Positions 1-7,705 of a stretch of 64,000 nucleotides of DNA are shown here, one piece after another. This DNA is from Eubacteriales Family XIII. Incertae Sedis bacterium (GTDB taxonomy: Bacteria; Bacillota; Clostridia; Peptostreptococcales; Anaerovoracaceae). The notes under the pieces are model-generated. The model ran no database searches and was not told the DNA's origin. It saw nothing but the letters and a program-made list of their open reading frames with translations. The stretch covers positions 1 through 64,000 of the forward strand of contig JAISTX010000055.1 of NCBI GenBank assembly GCA_031272365.1. Reading direction: 5' to 3'. Position 1 is the first letter of the stretch, and each line of letters opens with the position of its first letter. The position numbers and the translations under genes were made by a program.

Positions 1-292
1 GAACAAAATCCAGAAAACGAGGGATAACAGTGCGGCAGCTGTCGCGGTTGATCGGAATCAACCGCGGGATCGTGCAACGAGCGCGAGATGTGTCAAATTA
101 TACGTCCCCATGACACCCCATTTGGATATAACTGTTGAAGGCCAGCATCGAAGCAATGACGATTGCGAAGCCACCAGACAGTTGTATGAAAGGCTGCAAA
201 CCATGGGTGGTTAGTAGCAAAGTACCTTGAAAACTGAATATTTTTCCGGGATAATGCATTCGGGATCGTTGAAAAAAAGGGAAATATTTAAT
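1..292. other. No intact gene; REP-like hairpin and AT-rich CRISPR leader side
   Basis: I see no convincing gene here. Positions 90-117 hold a hairpin motif with GTGTCA and TGACAC ends and the core cgtccccatgacacccc (103-119). That core recurs at 2717-2733 and resembles REP sequences linked to REP-associated tyrosine transposases (from memory, not checked). Positions of about 215-292 are AT-rich and directly precede the first CRISPR repeat, as a type I-E leader would. The opposite strand has a short open frame of hydrophobic residues at about 98-230 that could be a decayed gene, but I cannot identify it. Confidence 0.5.
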
Positions 293-504
293 GTGCTCCC
301 CGCGTGCGCGGGGGTGACCCCGCCGCCGCCCACGACCCGCCGTCCTGCGCGTAGTGCTCCCCGCGTGCGCGGGGGTGACCCCACGGTGCGAGGGAAATCG
401 GCGATCGCGCAGCTGTGCTCCCCGCGTGCGCGGGGGTGACCCCGTGACCATCGACGTAGATCCAGCCGCGTCAGAGTGCTCCCCGCGCGCGCGGGGGTGA
501 CCCC
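293..504 (+). CRISPR. Short type I-E-like CRISPR array, 4 repeats and 3 spacers
   Basis: Four 29-bp repeats lie at 293-321, 354-382, 415-443 and 476-504, separated by three unrelated 32-bp spacers. The repeat begins gtgctccccgcg and ends gggggtgacccc with a GC-rich internal palindrome, typical of subtype I-E. The first three repeats are identical. The fourth has one T-to-C change in the loop, which marks it as the leader-distal terminal repeat and places the leader on the left. No cas gene is in the window, so they must lie further left or be absent. The toxin gene stop codon is only 9 bases beyond the last repeat. Confidence 0.95.
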
Positions 505-512
505 AGATTTTG

Positions 513-911
513 TCAGACAAGCCAGTCTTCGCAAGAAAGACCTTCGATGCGAGAAAACTCGCGCGTGTTGTTAGTCACGAGCGTGAGCCCCTCGGATTTG
601 GCATGGGCGGCTATGAGCATGTCAAGCTCGCCGACAGGCGTGCCCTTGCGGCGTAGCGACGCACGGATCTCGCCATACGCATCGGCGGCGGCAAAACCGT
701 AATCCAGCACATCCACGCCTATCAGGAAGTTGATCAGGTTTTCGCGGTTCTTCCCTGGATTCGTGCTGTTGTGAACGCCAAAAAGAAGCTCCGAGGCGCT
801 GATGGAAGATATTCCTATGCCAAAAGCCTTTTTCTCAGAAAAATGGGCTAATACACCAAGGTCTCCTTTCATGAGGAAGATGCAGATGTTCGTGTCTATC
901 AGATATTTCAT
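513..911 (-). CDS. VapC-type PIN-domain toxin
   Basis: A 132-residue PIN-domain ribonuclease, the toxin of a VapBC pair. The acidic metal-binding set is visible: Asp6 in the N-terminal DTN motif, Glu41, and Asp97 in the [11 protein letters not shown] helix, followed by the TNNTREF motif. The length is normal for VapC. The start codon overlaps the antitoxin stop as ATGA, so the two are translationally coupled. VapC toxins of this class usually cut tRNA or rRNA; the target here is unknown. It closely resembles, but is not identical to, the second VapC at 1990-2412. Confidence 0.9.
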   Translation of the reverse strand: MKYLIDTNICIFLMKGDLGVLAHFSEKKAFGIGISSISASELLFGVHNSTNPGKNRENLINFLIGVDVLDYGFAAADAYGEIRASLRRKGTPVGELDMLIAAHAKSEGLTLVTNNTREFSRIEGLSCEDWLV

Positions 912-1150
912 AGGCCTTCGCGGTTGCTTTCCGGGAGGCTCTCGCCCCTCAATGACTCCACGGACTCGTAGTAATCGTCTGTGAATCCGCCAATGCTCGA
1001 ATAGAAAAGCTCATCAGCGCGCGATGCTGGGTACAGCACGACGACGTCACCCAGTCGTTTGATGCCAACCTCCACGCCTTCGAAGCGGCACTCTTTCGGG
1101 AGCCGCACGGCCTGGCTCCGGCCTGATTTGAATAATTTTGCTGTTTGCAT
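908..1150 (-). CDS. VapB-type antitoxin, AbrB/SpoVT fold
   Basis: An 80-residue antitoxin. The N-terminal swapped-hairpin AbrB domain is recognisable from [18 protein letters not shown]; the acidic C terminus would wrap the toxin. I start at the ATG at 1150 because an aaggagg ribosome binding site lies just upstream. A GTG at 1159 lies within that site and is unlikely to be used. It overlaps vapC by four bases and should repress its own promoter through the inverted repeat at 1176-1187. Confidence 0.88.
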   Translation of the reverse strand: MQTAKLFKSGRSQAVRLPKECRFEGVEVGIKRLGDVVVLYPASRADELFYSSIGGFTDDYYESVESLRGESLPESNREGL

Positions 1151-1170
1151 AATAACCACCTCCTTGAATG

Positions 1171-1199
1171 AGTGTATACCGTGGTATCTACCATGTCAA
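1171..1199 (-). promoter_or_regulatory. Promoter with embedded operator of the first vapBC pair
   Basis: Read on the minus strand there is a TTGACA -35 (1199-1194) and TATACA or TACACT near 1178-1171. Between them lies an inverted repeat, atacc-gt-ggtat at 1176-1187. An operator between -35 and -10 fits the autorepression usual for VapB. The same stretch overlaps the start of the phage gene remnant on the plus strand. Confidence 0.55.
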
Positions 1200-1322
1200 T
1201 ATATTCTTGAATACGGGCGTTCGACGATGGCGGCGCGGCCATGGATGACCAACGCCATGAACCGCGCAAACAGCCGGATCAATGAAAGAATGACCGAGGT
1301 GCTGAAACAGGAAATGGAATAA
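1195..1322 (+). pseudogene. Remnant of a phage tail/morphogenesis protein (HK97 gp10-like C terminus)
   Basis: An open frame running into a TAA at 1322 encodes a tail beginning LEYGRSTMAARPW and ending VLKQEME. The pattern of an LE-Y-G-x-S motif, then M-x-A-x-P-aromatic, then a charged amphipathic helix matches the C terminus of HK97 gp10-like phage proteins as I know the family. Nothing upstream continues the domain; the frame instead enters the vapB promoter. I read it as a decayed prophage fragment. The assignment rests on a short motif, so it is tentative. Confidence 0.5.
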
Positions 1323-1333
1323 CCACAAGGCGG

Positions 1334-1969
1334 CTATTCCTTGCCGCCCACGGTTTCGGGGTATATATCGCCATAGCCAACTGTTGTGAGCATCGACACC
1401 GACCACCACACTGCTTCAAAGAAATTGGTGAAGCGGTCTGGTTCGACATTGAACATGACCAGCGCGGTAATGAACACATACCCACAGGCGAAAACCACCA
1501 GCGAGCCGAGGAAACGCGCCTGTTTGCGGATCACCGCCGTTACAATCCTGAAATTCTTTGAATACCGCAGAATCTTGAACACGCGCAAGGCGCGGACTAT
1601 TCGCATGAGCCGCAGAATCTTGAACGCGCCATTGAGCAGCCCCAGCCCCGGCAGTATCGTTATCAGGTCAATGATCGCAAACGGCGTGACTGGGTACAGC
1701 GCGAAACTCTTCACGCCTCGCCCCAATTTCAGATCGGCGGTCAGCAGCCGCAGCGCATAATCCAAAATGAACAGCGCGACCGTGGCGGCATCGACCACGC
1801 GAAAAGCCGGGTATTCCTCTTTGAACACCAGCGGCGCGATGCTCGCGAAAATCGCCGCGACCATGACAGCATTGTAGAGCCTTGCAGCCCCGCCGCCGTC
1901 CTCTTGCGGTTCGATGAGGTTGTATATCCTGCGCCGCAGCCCGCCTTTGTTTTTGCCATTAGTCACCAT
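1334..1969 (-). pseudogene. Voltage-gated-type ion channel, truncated after the selectivity filter
   Basis: About 211 residues of a six-helix K+ channel-like protein: S1-S4 with the Arg-rich segment LRLMRIVRALRVFKILR, S5, the pore helix and the TTVGYGD potassium filter. The frame stops at a TAG 10 residues after the filter, so the S6 inner helix that lines the pore is missing. The codons after the TAG do not encode a hydrophobic helix, so amber readthrough would not restore it. The break lies 12 bases from the end of the phage remnant, suggesting a recombination junction. The start is uncertain: the ATG at 1969 avoids overlap with vapC, while the frame is open to 2011. Confidence 0.75.
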
Positions 1970-1989
1970 TTGGACAATCAGATCGCGCC

Positions 1990-2412
1990 CTATTCGTCTG
2001 ACGACATCCAATCTACGACGGCAAGCCCGTCTATCCGATCAAATTCCCTGGTGTTGTTTGTGACGAGCGTGAGCCCGAGCGAGAGGGCATGAGCGGCAAT
2101 CAGCATGTCGAGAGCCCCGATTTCGATGTTGTTCCTATGCAGATCCGCCCGTACAGCTCCATAGGTGACGGCGGCTTTGTCGTCGAAACTCATGATGTCT
2201 ATGGGCGCAAGGAAGGCGAGCAAAGCAAGGGTATTTTTCTCCGGGTGTTCGCTTTTCGCAACACCGTATTCGAGTTCCGCGAGCGTGATGGAGGAAATGC
2301 ACAGGCCGCCGTGCACGTGCTTCTCAAAAAGGGCTTTCGCCTCCCTGAACTTCTTGTTCCTTTCGCTGTGCGTCGCGGCGATGCAGATGTTGGTGTCGAG
2401 CATGTAGGGCAT
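1990..2412 (-). CDS. VapC-type PIN-domain toxin, second copy
   Basis: A 140-residue PIN-domain toxin with Asp6, Glu46 and Asp102 in the expected DTN, LAELEYG and LDMLIAAHA motifs and a TNNTREF tail. Its start codon shares a base with the antitoxin stop. It is a paralogue of the toxin at 513-911, so the window carries two related VapBC pairs about 1.5 kb apart on the same strand. It ends with TAG. Confidence 0.9.
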   Translation of the reverse strand: MPYMLDTNICIAATHSERNKKFREAKALFEKHVHGGLCISSITLAELEYGVAKSEHPEKNTLALLAFLAPIDIMSFDDKAAVTYGAVRADLHRNNIEIGALDMLIAAHALSLGLTLVTNNTREFDRIDGLAVVDWMSSDE

Positions 2413-2642
2413 CAGAAGCCCTCCCTCTTTTGCGCCCGTCCCTGGTCTCTGTTTTCTGCCATAAAATCCTCGCTGAATCCGGCCATGCCCGAGAACATCA
2501 GCTCTGCCGCCTTGTCTTTCGGGAAAATAATGACGGCGCTTCCGATTTTCTGCACGCAGACCTCGCTTCCCTCAAAACGGTATTCTTTGGGCAGCCGAAC
2601 GCCCTGGCTTTTGCCGTTTGTGAATAGCTTCGCTGTTCTCAT
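2412..2642 (-). CDS. VapB-type antitoxin, second copy
   Basis: A 76-residue AbrB-fold antitoxin beginning MRTAKLFTNGKSQ with the conserved RLPKEYRFEG strand, and an acidic C terminus for toxin binding. A ggaggtgat ribosome binding site precedes the ATG. It should bind the 10-bp perfect inverted repeat overlapping the -10 region just upstream. It pairs with the toxin at 1990-2412. Confidence 0.9.
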   Translation of the reverse strand: MRTAKLFTNGKSQGVRLPKEYRFEGSEVCVQKIGSAVIIFPKDKAAELMFSGMAGFSEDFMAENRDQGRAQKREGF

Positions 2643-2659
2643 GGTATCACCTCCGGAAA

Positions 2660-2690
2660 AAGTATATATCGCAATATATACTTATGTCAA
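2660..2690 (-). promoter_or_regulatory. Promoter and palindromic operator of the second vapBC pair
   Basis: On the minus strand TTGACA (2690-2685) and TATACT (2666-2661) are separated by 18 bases. A perfect inverted repeat with 10-bp arms, aagtatatat / atatatactt with a 4-base centre (2660-2683), covers the spacer and -10. VapB binding there would block transcription. Confidence 0.7.
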
Positions 2691-2716
2691 GAAATCATAC
2701 CATACGCCAACAGGCT

Positions 2717-2733
2717 CGTCCCCATGACACCCC
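2717..2733. repeat. Second copy of a 17-bp REP-like motif
   Basis: The 17 bases cgtccccatgacacccc are identical to 103-119. A possible partner ttgacat lies at 2691-2685 on the other strand. The two copies flank the array and toxin-antitoxin block and may be relics of REP-type elements. Confidence 0.5.
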
Positions 2734-2742
2734 GATGGAGTT

Positions 2743-3942
2743 TCAGTCTTCTGCCAGCCATCTCAGCGCGTTCTTTTTCACGATGCCGTCCAGCACTTCG
2801 TCTGGATCCTCGTCGAGGGACAGAAGATATTTCGGGCCGTGGTCTTTGATGGACACAAGCGGCGCAAGCTCCCGCGACAGCGTGTCTTCTGCCCGCAGCG
2901 TGGCCGCGACCTGATAATAGGAGACTTGCCCGTCCGGCGTCATGTGCACGAAATCGACCTCGCTTTGCCCTATCTTGCCTGTGAACACCTTCCCCCCTCT
3001 CCTGCGAAGTTCGAGGTACACGATGTTTTCGAGGACATGGCCGACGTCAGAACCCCTCCTCCCGAGAAGCACGCGCCTGAGCGCATTGTCAACGGCATAG
3101 TATTTTTCCAGCGTTTTCAGATGCTGCTTGCCTTTGATGTCGTACCTTTTCGCCTCGTACAAAAGAAAGCTGTCTGCGAGGGCTCTGAGATATTTCTCTA
3201 TCGTCTTCACGTCGGCTTTCCTGCCCGAAGACGCCAGCGTGTCTGCTATCTTCTTCGCAGAGACCCTGCAGCCGATGCTGTCGAAGCAAAATCTCGCGAT
3301 GCTTTCGAGCAGCATCACGTCGGTGAGCTGGTTGCGGCTCGCTATATCCTTGACGAGAACCGTATTGTATATCCCCGTCAGATACTCGTCGATCTGCTCC
3401 TGATTCCCTGAGAAGGCAGCCGCGTAAGGGAAGCTGCTTCTCGTGAGGTATTCCGTGTAGAGTTCTGCAAGACCGACCACCCCTTCTCGCCCGGACACAT
3501 ATTCTTTGAAAGAAAGAGGGAGAAGCTCTATCTCGACGTATCTGCCTGAAAGCAGGGTCGCCAGCTCGCCCGAGAGGAGGTTTGCGTTCGAGCCCGTGAT
3601 GTAGAGATCTACGCCTTCACGCAGAAACAGGCTGTCAACGACTTTCTCGAACTCCGCCACCCTTTGCACCTCGTCGAGGAACACATAGGTCATCTCGCCC
3701 TCTTTGAGCTGCGAAAGAATATAGGTGTGCAGCGCCTTCTTGTCCAGCAGATGGTCATTCGAAAAATCTTCGAAGTTGACCTCCGCGATCCGCTCCCTCG
3801 GCACCCCGTCCAAGACGAGCCGTTCGGCGTACAGTTTGAGCAGCGTTGACTTCCCGCACCTCCTGACGCCGGTGACGACCTTGATGATCTGCTTGCTTCT
3901 GTACCCCATGAGCTTGTCCAAATATTTCGTTCTCTCGATCAT
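2743..3942 (-). CDS. AAA ATPase with DUF4143-type C-terminal domain
   Basis: A 399-residue protein of the common ATP-binding family with an AAA_14 domain and a DUF4143 nuclease-fold-like domain. Walker A is TGVRRCGKST (residues 24-33) and Walker B is YVFLDEVQR (about 90-98), followed by an ITGSNANLLSGE sensor region. The C-terminal part includes EVDFVH. Function is unproven; these genes often sit in variable islands. The second ATG (3942) is chosen because ggaggagg lies just before it, whereas the first ATG is inside that site. It has no obvious partner in the island. Confidence 0.8.
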   Translation of the reverse strand: MIERTKYLDKLMGYRSKQIIKVVTGVRRCGKSTLLKLYAERLVLDGVPRERIAEVNFEDFSNDHLLDKKALHTYILSQLKEGEMTYVFLDEVQRVAEFEKVVDSLFLREGVDLYITGSNANLLSGELATLLSGRYVEIELLPLSFKEYVSGREGVVGLAELYTEYLTRSSFPYAAAFSGNQEQIDEYLTGIYNTVLVKDIASRNQLTDVMLLESIARFCFDSIGCRVSAKKIADTLASSGRKADVKTIEKYLRALADSFLLYEAKRYDIKGKQHLKTLEKYYAVDNALRRVLLGRRGSDVGHVLENIVYLELRRRGGKVFTGKIGQSEVDFVHMTPDGQVSYYQVAATLRAEDTLSRELAPLVSIKDHGPKYLLSLDEDPDEVLDGIVKKNALRWLAED

Positions 3943-4031
3943 ATCCTCCTCCATATTTTATTGGAAGTATATCCGACAACTTGTTACTTGTCAATAGTTT
4001 TTGGATATAGATGAAATAAATATTCTCAAAC

Positions 4032-4056
4032 AAAAACCGCCAGACCGAATCGGCGG
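4032..4056 (-). terminator. Likely terminator of the transglutaminase-like gene
   Basis: On the minus strand a ccgcc/ggcgg stem (4056-4052 with 4041-4037) is followed by five T residues. It lies about 90 bases past the stop codon at 4143, beyond the stray CRISPR-like repeat. Confidence 0.45.
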
Positions 4057-4089
4057 GGCTGTCGCAAGGCGCACTCGCGGAGAGGAGCG

Positions 4090-4118
4090 GCGCACCCCGC
4101 GCACGCGGGGGCAGACCC
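4090..4118. repeat. Isolated degenerate CRISPR-like repeat
   Basis: The stretch gcgcaccccgcgcacgcggg followed by ggcagaccc aligns with the array repeat over its length with about five mismatches and one inserted base, and keeps the internal palindrome. It stands alone 3.6 kb from the array. It could be a relic of a longer array split by insertions, or simply the base of a terminator-like hairpin that resembles the repeat. Confidence 0.45.
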
Positions 4119-4142
4119 ACTTTTTGCCCGATTTGGATCGCT

Positions 4143-5246
4143 TTACGCCGACAGGCCGTAGACGGCGTTGCCTATCTCGACGTAGGTATCCATGGAGTTG
4201 GGGTAGCAGTTGTGGTCTTCCCAATAGCCGTCCGAGACCGGCACCATGAAGTAGTCGTACAGCACGCTGCCGTCGTCGGTATCGTAGTCGCTGTTTACAT
4301 CGAAGGTGCCGTATTTGGCGGGCTCGTCCCAGGTGACGTCCATCTGGTACCACTGGCCGTCGGCGTAGACCAGATTCCAGACGTGCGCCTGGGCCGCTAT
4401 GCCCATTACCATCAGGCAGGGCAGGCCGGCGGCGTCGGCCATCAGCTTGAAGGCGGCGGCGTAAGAGGTGCAGAACCCCCGCTTGTCGGCAAAGACGCTG
4501 TAGGCCGAGCCGATGTTGTAGGCCTCCTGGGCCTTGGCTTCCAAGGTCAACTGGCCGGTATCCTTGTCCATATCGTACTCCGGCCAGAAGATGGCGTCAT
4601 CCCTGATGTCCCATTCGTAGATGCAGGTGCTGATGATGAAGTCGTGGATCGCCTGGGCCTTGTCCATGTCGCTTTCGCCCATCGGCAAAGTGGCCACGAT
4701 CTCGCTGGCCAGCGCTTGCGCCGCGGCAAAATCGGTCTGCTCCATTACGCGCAGATGAGCGGCAAATATCGGCCTGCTCGAATCCTCTTCGGGGAATGTA
4801 ACGGAGCAGCCGCTGTCTTGCAATGGCACGGAGTAGATCTGCATCGGCATGAGGGCCATCTCCGATGCCGCCGTGCTGAGCGATAGCCCGATGCCGATGA
4901 ACTCGTCTTTTGACCCCGAGGACTCGAACGACTCAAAGGTGTCGTCCATGACATAGAAGTCCGGCTCGCCGGCCATGAAGCGGTCGTAGACCAGCACCGC
5001 CAGCTCCGCATGGCTCTTCACATGGTAGATGGGCAGCGAGTAGTCGAACTCCTCGCCCAAAAAAATGTCCCAATCCTCGCCGGCGTACTCGTAGGGGATC
5101 TCCCAGCCGTTGGCGATGGTCAGCGTCTGCAGCTCTACGGGCTCGCTCTGCCCGCCGCTGCCCTGCATGCGGGGCAGGCAGCCTGTCATCAATAACAGCG
5201 TTGCCGCCAATATGGCCGCAAACAAAACTGAAAGCACTTTTCTCAT
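4143..5246 (-). CDS. Transglutaminase-like (cysteine protease fold) lipoprotein
   Basis: A 367-residue exported lipoprotein: hydrophobic signal with lipobox LMTGC (Cys23), then a spacer domain and a C-terminal transglutaminase-like core. The catalytic triad is visible as Cys259 in GFCTSYA, His288 in AHVWN and Asp303 in MDVTWD, so it should be active. Families like this cut or link peptides at the cell surface, but the substrate is unknown. I start at the internal ATG 5246 because the signal peptide begins there and a gaggtgat site precedes it. The gene stands alone. Confidence 0.82.
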   Translation of the reverse strand: MRKVLSVLFAAILAATLLLMTGCLPRMQGSGGQSEPVELQTLTIANGWEIPYEYAGEDWDIFLGEEFDYSLPIYHVKSHAELAVLVYDRFMAGEPDFYVMDDTFESFESSGSKDEFIGIGLSLSTAASEMALMPMQIYSVPLQDSGCSVTFPEEDSSRPIFAAHLRVMEQTDFAAAQALASEIVATLPMGESDMDKAQAIHDFIISTCIYEWDIRDDAIFWPEYDMDKDTGQLTLEAKAQEAYNIGSAYSVFADKRGFCTSYAAAFKLMADAAGLPCLMVMGIAAQAHVWNLVYADGQWYQMDVTWDEPAKYGTFDVNSDYDTDDGSVLYDYFMVPVSDGYWEDHNCYPNSMDTYVEIGNAVYGLSA

Positions 5247-5339
5247 AATAATCACCTCTCCACGACTATGTTGTTGTTGCTGCCAACCCATCATACCACA
5301 TCTCCCCGTGTAGAGCGATTCTGTCAACGCTTTTGCTTG

Positions 5340-6257
5340 TCAGCCGCCTTTCCGGTAAACCTTCGGCGTAACGCCCGTGTGCTGCCGGAATGTTTTCGAA
5401 AAATAGCTGAGGCTCTCAAACCCGACGCTGTAGCAAATCTCCGTGATATTTTTGTTGGTTTCCAGCAGCATGGCCGCCGCCTCGGAAATCCGCTGCTTCA
5501 TCAAATAACCAATCGGTGACTCCCCGAGGATCGCGCGGAAGCACCGTGAGCACTCGCGTGGGCTGACGTGGCCCGCTTCCGCGATGTCCGCCAGCGTGAG
5601 CGGCTCCGCGTAGTGTTTCTCGATGAAGGAGATCATCGACTTGATCCGCTTGCGGTTTTTCATGCTCAGGGATCTGGCCTCCCTGTCCCTCGCAGGCCCG
5701 TTGGCCAGGAGCTTTTGCCAGAAAAACGCAAGCTCGCCGCAGATGCGCAGCTCCACGCCGAGCCCGTCGCCCCGGTCCCGGAAATAGCCGAGGATCCGGC
5801 GCATGCAGGCGAGCACGTCGGCCTCCCAGGGCACATCCGCGTGGAACGCGCAAAAATCCATGTCCGTGTCCGCGAGCAGCGGCAGCACCAGATCCAGGTA
5901 GAGCTTGCTCCCGGTGCCGTCCGAAAAAACGCCCGGCGAGAAAATGATCGTCACCAGCTCGCAGTGGTCGCTCTCGTGCAGCCGCTGGCGGTGGAGCACA
6001 TTGCGGTTGATGAAATACCCGTCCCCTTCGTTCAGCACAAACGAAGTGTCGTTGACCCGGAAGATTGTCCGCCCGCTTTCGACGAAGCCGATCTCGACAT
6101 CGTCATGCCAGTGCCAGGGGACCTCCTGGTTCCGCATCCTGCTCACATCCGCCACGATCAGTACGCAAGGGAAGGACGGGTTGGCGTAGTCCAGCTGCTC
6201 GCGTCCATCCTCGGCGATCGGCAAAGTGGTTCTTTGTGTCAAATAATAGTTTTTCAT
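5340..6257 (-). CDS. AraC-family transcription regulator
   Basis: A 305-residue regulator. The N-terminal half (about 40-110) is a cupin-type sensor with the WHWHDDVEIGFVESG motif. The C-terminal 100 residues form the double helix-turn-helix, with LADIAEAGHVSPRECSRCF as the first unit and ITEICYSVGFESLSYFSKTF as the second. The ligand is unknown. It is divergent from the YczE-like membrane protein gene at 6342 across a short AT-rich gap, making that gene a natural target. Confidence 0.9.
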   Translation of the reverse strand: MKNYYLTQRTTLPIAEDGREQLDYANPSFPCVLIVADVSRMRNQEVPWHWHDDVEIGFVESGRTIFRVNDTSFVLNEGDGYFINRNVLHRQRLHESDHCELVTIIFSPGVFSDGTGSKLYLDLVLPLLADTDMDFCAFHADVPWEADVLACMRRILGYFRDRGDGLGVELRICGELAFFWQKLLANGPARDREARSLSMKNRKRIKSMISFIEKHYAEPLTLADIAEAGHVSPRECSRCFRAILGESPIGYLMKQRISEAAAMLLETNKNITEICYSVGFESLSYFSKTFRQHTGVTPKVYRKGG

Positions 6258-6341
6258 AATGATTACGCAATTGGCTAAATAGTGACAATATTTGGCCTAA
6301 TAAATGTATTATTTCACATTCATAAGCAATATTATTATATC

Positions 6342-7001
6342 ATGAAAATCAATGGAAACAAAGCAGTCGTATATAGAAAAGTAGGCATGTCGCTGGCGGG
6401 CGTGGTCTTGATCGGCCTCAGCATCGGCGTGCTGCAAGCGGTCAACCTCGGGACGGACCCGTTCAATGTGCTGATGTCCGCCCTCACGCAGAGGACAGGC
6501 GTGCGCTATGCCATATTGAATATGCTGGCAAACATCCTGCTCGCCATCCCCGCGTTTTTCCTGATGCGCCGCAGCCTCGGCGTGTCCACGGTCCTGCTGC
6601 TGGTCATGGTCGGCTTCATCGCGGATGCCATAAGGATGCCGCTCGCCCCCGAAGTTTCCGCGCTCGCGATGGGCGCCCGGATTGCCATCGTGGCCGCCGC
6701 GCTGCTGATGCAGAGCCTCGGCGCCGCGCTGTGCATCACTTCGTGCCTGGGCGTGTCCCCTTATGACGCGCTTTACCTGCTGATCAGCGAGCGTACGCGC
6801 TTTTCGGTCCGGACGGCGCGGATTGCCCTGGACGTCTCCTTCGGCGCCGCGGGGTTGATCGCCGGCGGGATCGCCGGGGTCGCCACGGTGCTCGCGGCGG
6901 TTTGCATGGGCCCCGCCATCAATTTCTTCCTCACCAGGCTCGCCCCGCCCTTGGGGCAGGAAGAGGGGCAGCGCAAAAAGAACCGCCCCCTTCTTTCTTG
7001 A
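6342..7001 (+). CDS. YczE/YitT-like multi-pass membrane protein
   Basis: A 219-residue integral membrane protein with about five hydrophobic helices and motifs LGTDPFNVLMSAL and LGVSPYDALYLLI, an internal repeat typical of the YczE/YyaS/YitT group. Function is unknown for the family. The ATG at 6342 is my choice, but no clear ribosome binding site is present; the frame is open from a GTG at 6282. The promoter probably lies in the AT-rich gap shared with the AraC regulator. Confidence 0.75.
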   Translation: MKINGNKAVVYRKVGMSLAGVVLIGLSIGVLQAVNLGTDPFNVLMSALTQRTGVRYAILNMLANILLAIPAFFLMRRSLGVSTVLLLVMVGFIADAIRMPLAPEVSALAMGARIAIVAAALLMQSLGAALCITSCLGVSPYDALYLLISERTRFSVRTARIALDVSFGAAGLIAGGIAGVATVLAAVCMGPAINFFLTRLAPPLGQEEGQRKKNRPLLS

Positions 7002-7025
7002 AGGGGCCGTATTGCCAAAACGCGC

Positions 7026-7058
7026 AAAAAAGTGTACACTGAATCTGTACACTTTTTT
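7026..7058 (+). promoter_or_regulatory. 13-bp perfect inverted repeat upstream of the third toxin-antitoxin pair
   Basis: Arms aaaaaagtgtaca (7026-7038) and tgtacactttttt (7046-7058) flank a 7-base loop. The structure ends in a T run and lies 25 bases after the previous stop codon, so it could terminate that gene. It also precedes the antitoxin start by 27 bases, where an antitoxin operator is expected. It may do both. Confidence 0.6.
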
Positions 7059-7085
7059 GAATTGCGTATAGGAAAGGAGGGCGGC

Positions 7086-7322
7086 ATGGAGATATCCGTC
7101 AAGGAGCTCAGGGCGCAGCTGGGGAGGTTCGTCGCGATGGCGCAGGCCGGCGAGGACATCACGATCACGTTGCGCGGGAAGGCCGTCGCCAAAATCGTGC
7201 CCGTCGGGAGCAAACAGAAAACCTACTCCAGCTCCAAGCTGTTCGGGATGTGGACGGACCGGGGCGACCTGGAGGACCCGACCGCCTACGTTGAATCGAT
7301 CCGAAAGGGGGGCGGGGCATGA
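7086..7322 (+). CDS. Phd/YefM-type antitoxin
   Basis: A 78-residue antitoxin with the canonical N-terminal ISVKELRAQLGRFV helix, GEDITITLRGKAVAKIVP strands and a basic-then-acidic tail. The start at 7086 is set by ggaaaggagg immediately upstream; the longer open frame from 7032 would run through the inverted repeat. It overlaps the toxin start as ATGA. It should bind the toxin and repress the operon. Confidence 0.85.
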   Translation: MEISVKELRAQLGRFVAMAQAGEDITITLRGKAVAKIVPVGSKQKTYSSSKLFGMWTDRGDLEDPTAYVESIRKGGGA

Positions 7323-7696
7323 TCGTGGACACCGACGTTTTGATCCGCTACATCTGCGGGGACCCGGACGCGGATATATCTATCCGGAAGGCGTGGCCCT
7401 TGGCCATCTCCTCCATCACCCTCATGGAGCTGCTGCGGCTGGCGAGGAACCGGGAGGAGCGCAGGACGATCGAAGCGGCCCTCGCCAAATGGGAGACGAG
7501 GATCGTGCATATCACGGAGGAAATGTCGATCCTGGCGACGCAGTATATGCGCGAGCCCGGGCTTGCCGATACGCTGGGGATCGCGGACGCGCTGATCGCG
7601 GCGACGGCCGTGTCCCTCCGCGAGCCGCTCCTCACCGGCGGCGTTCACCGCTATCAAGGCGTGCCTTCCCTGGACGTGCTGCCCGCGTTCGCTTGA
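7319..7696 (+). CDS. PIN-domain toxin
   Basis: A 125-residue PIN-domain toxin with Asp4 in the DTDVLIRY strand, Glu37 in TLMELLRL and Asp90 in GIADALIAATA, ending in a strand that carries LLTGGVHRY. Phd-type antitoxins commonly pair with PIN toxins. The family differs from the two VapBC pairs at the left end. Translationally coupled to the antitoxin. Confidence 0.87.
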   Translation: MIVDTDVLIRYICGDPDADISIRKAWPLAISSITLMELLRLARNREERRTIEAALAKWETRIVHITEEMSILATQYMREPGLADTLGIADALIAATAVSLREPLLTGGVHRYQGVPSLDVLPAFA

Positions 7697-7705
7697 CGCC
7701 GCGGC

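Noticed and set aside
293-504. Assigning the spacers to phage targets
   Set aside because: It needs a database search that cannot be run here; none of the three spacers matches elsewhere in the window by eye.
227-520. Open frames across the CRISPR array with repeated PRARG-like peptides
   Set aside because: They are translations of the 29-bp repeats and not genes.
1334-1336. In-frame TAG in the ion channel gene as a possible pyrrolysine codon
   Set aside because: The codons after the TAG (PPCGYSISC...) do not encode the missing S6 helix, so readthrough would not restore a channel; truncation explains it better.
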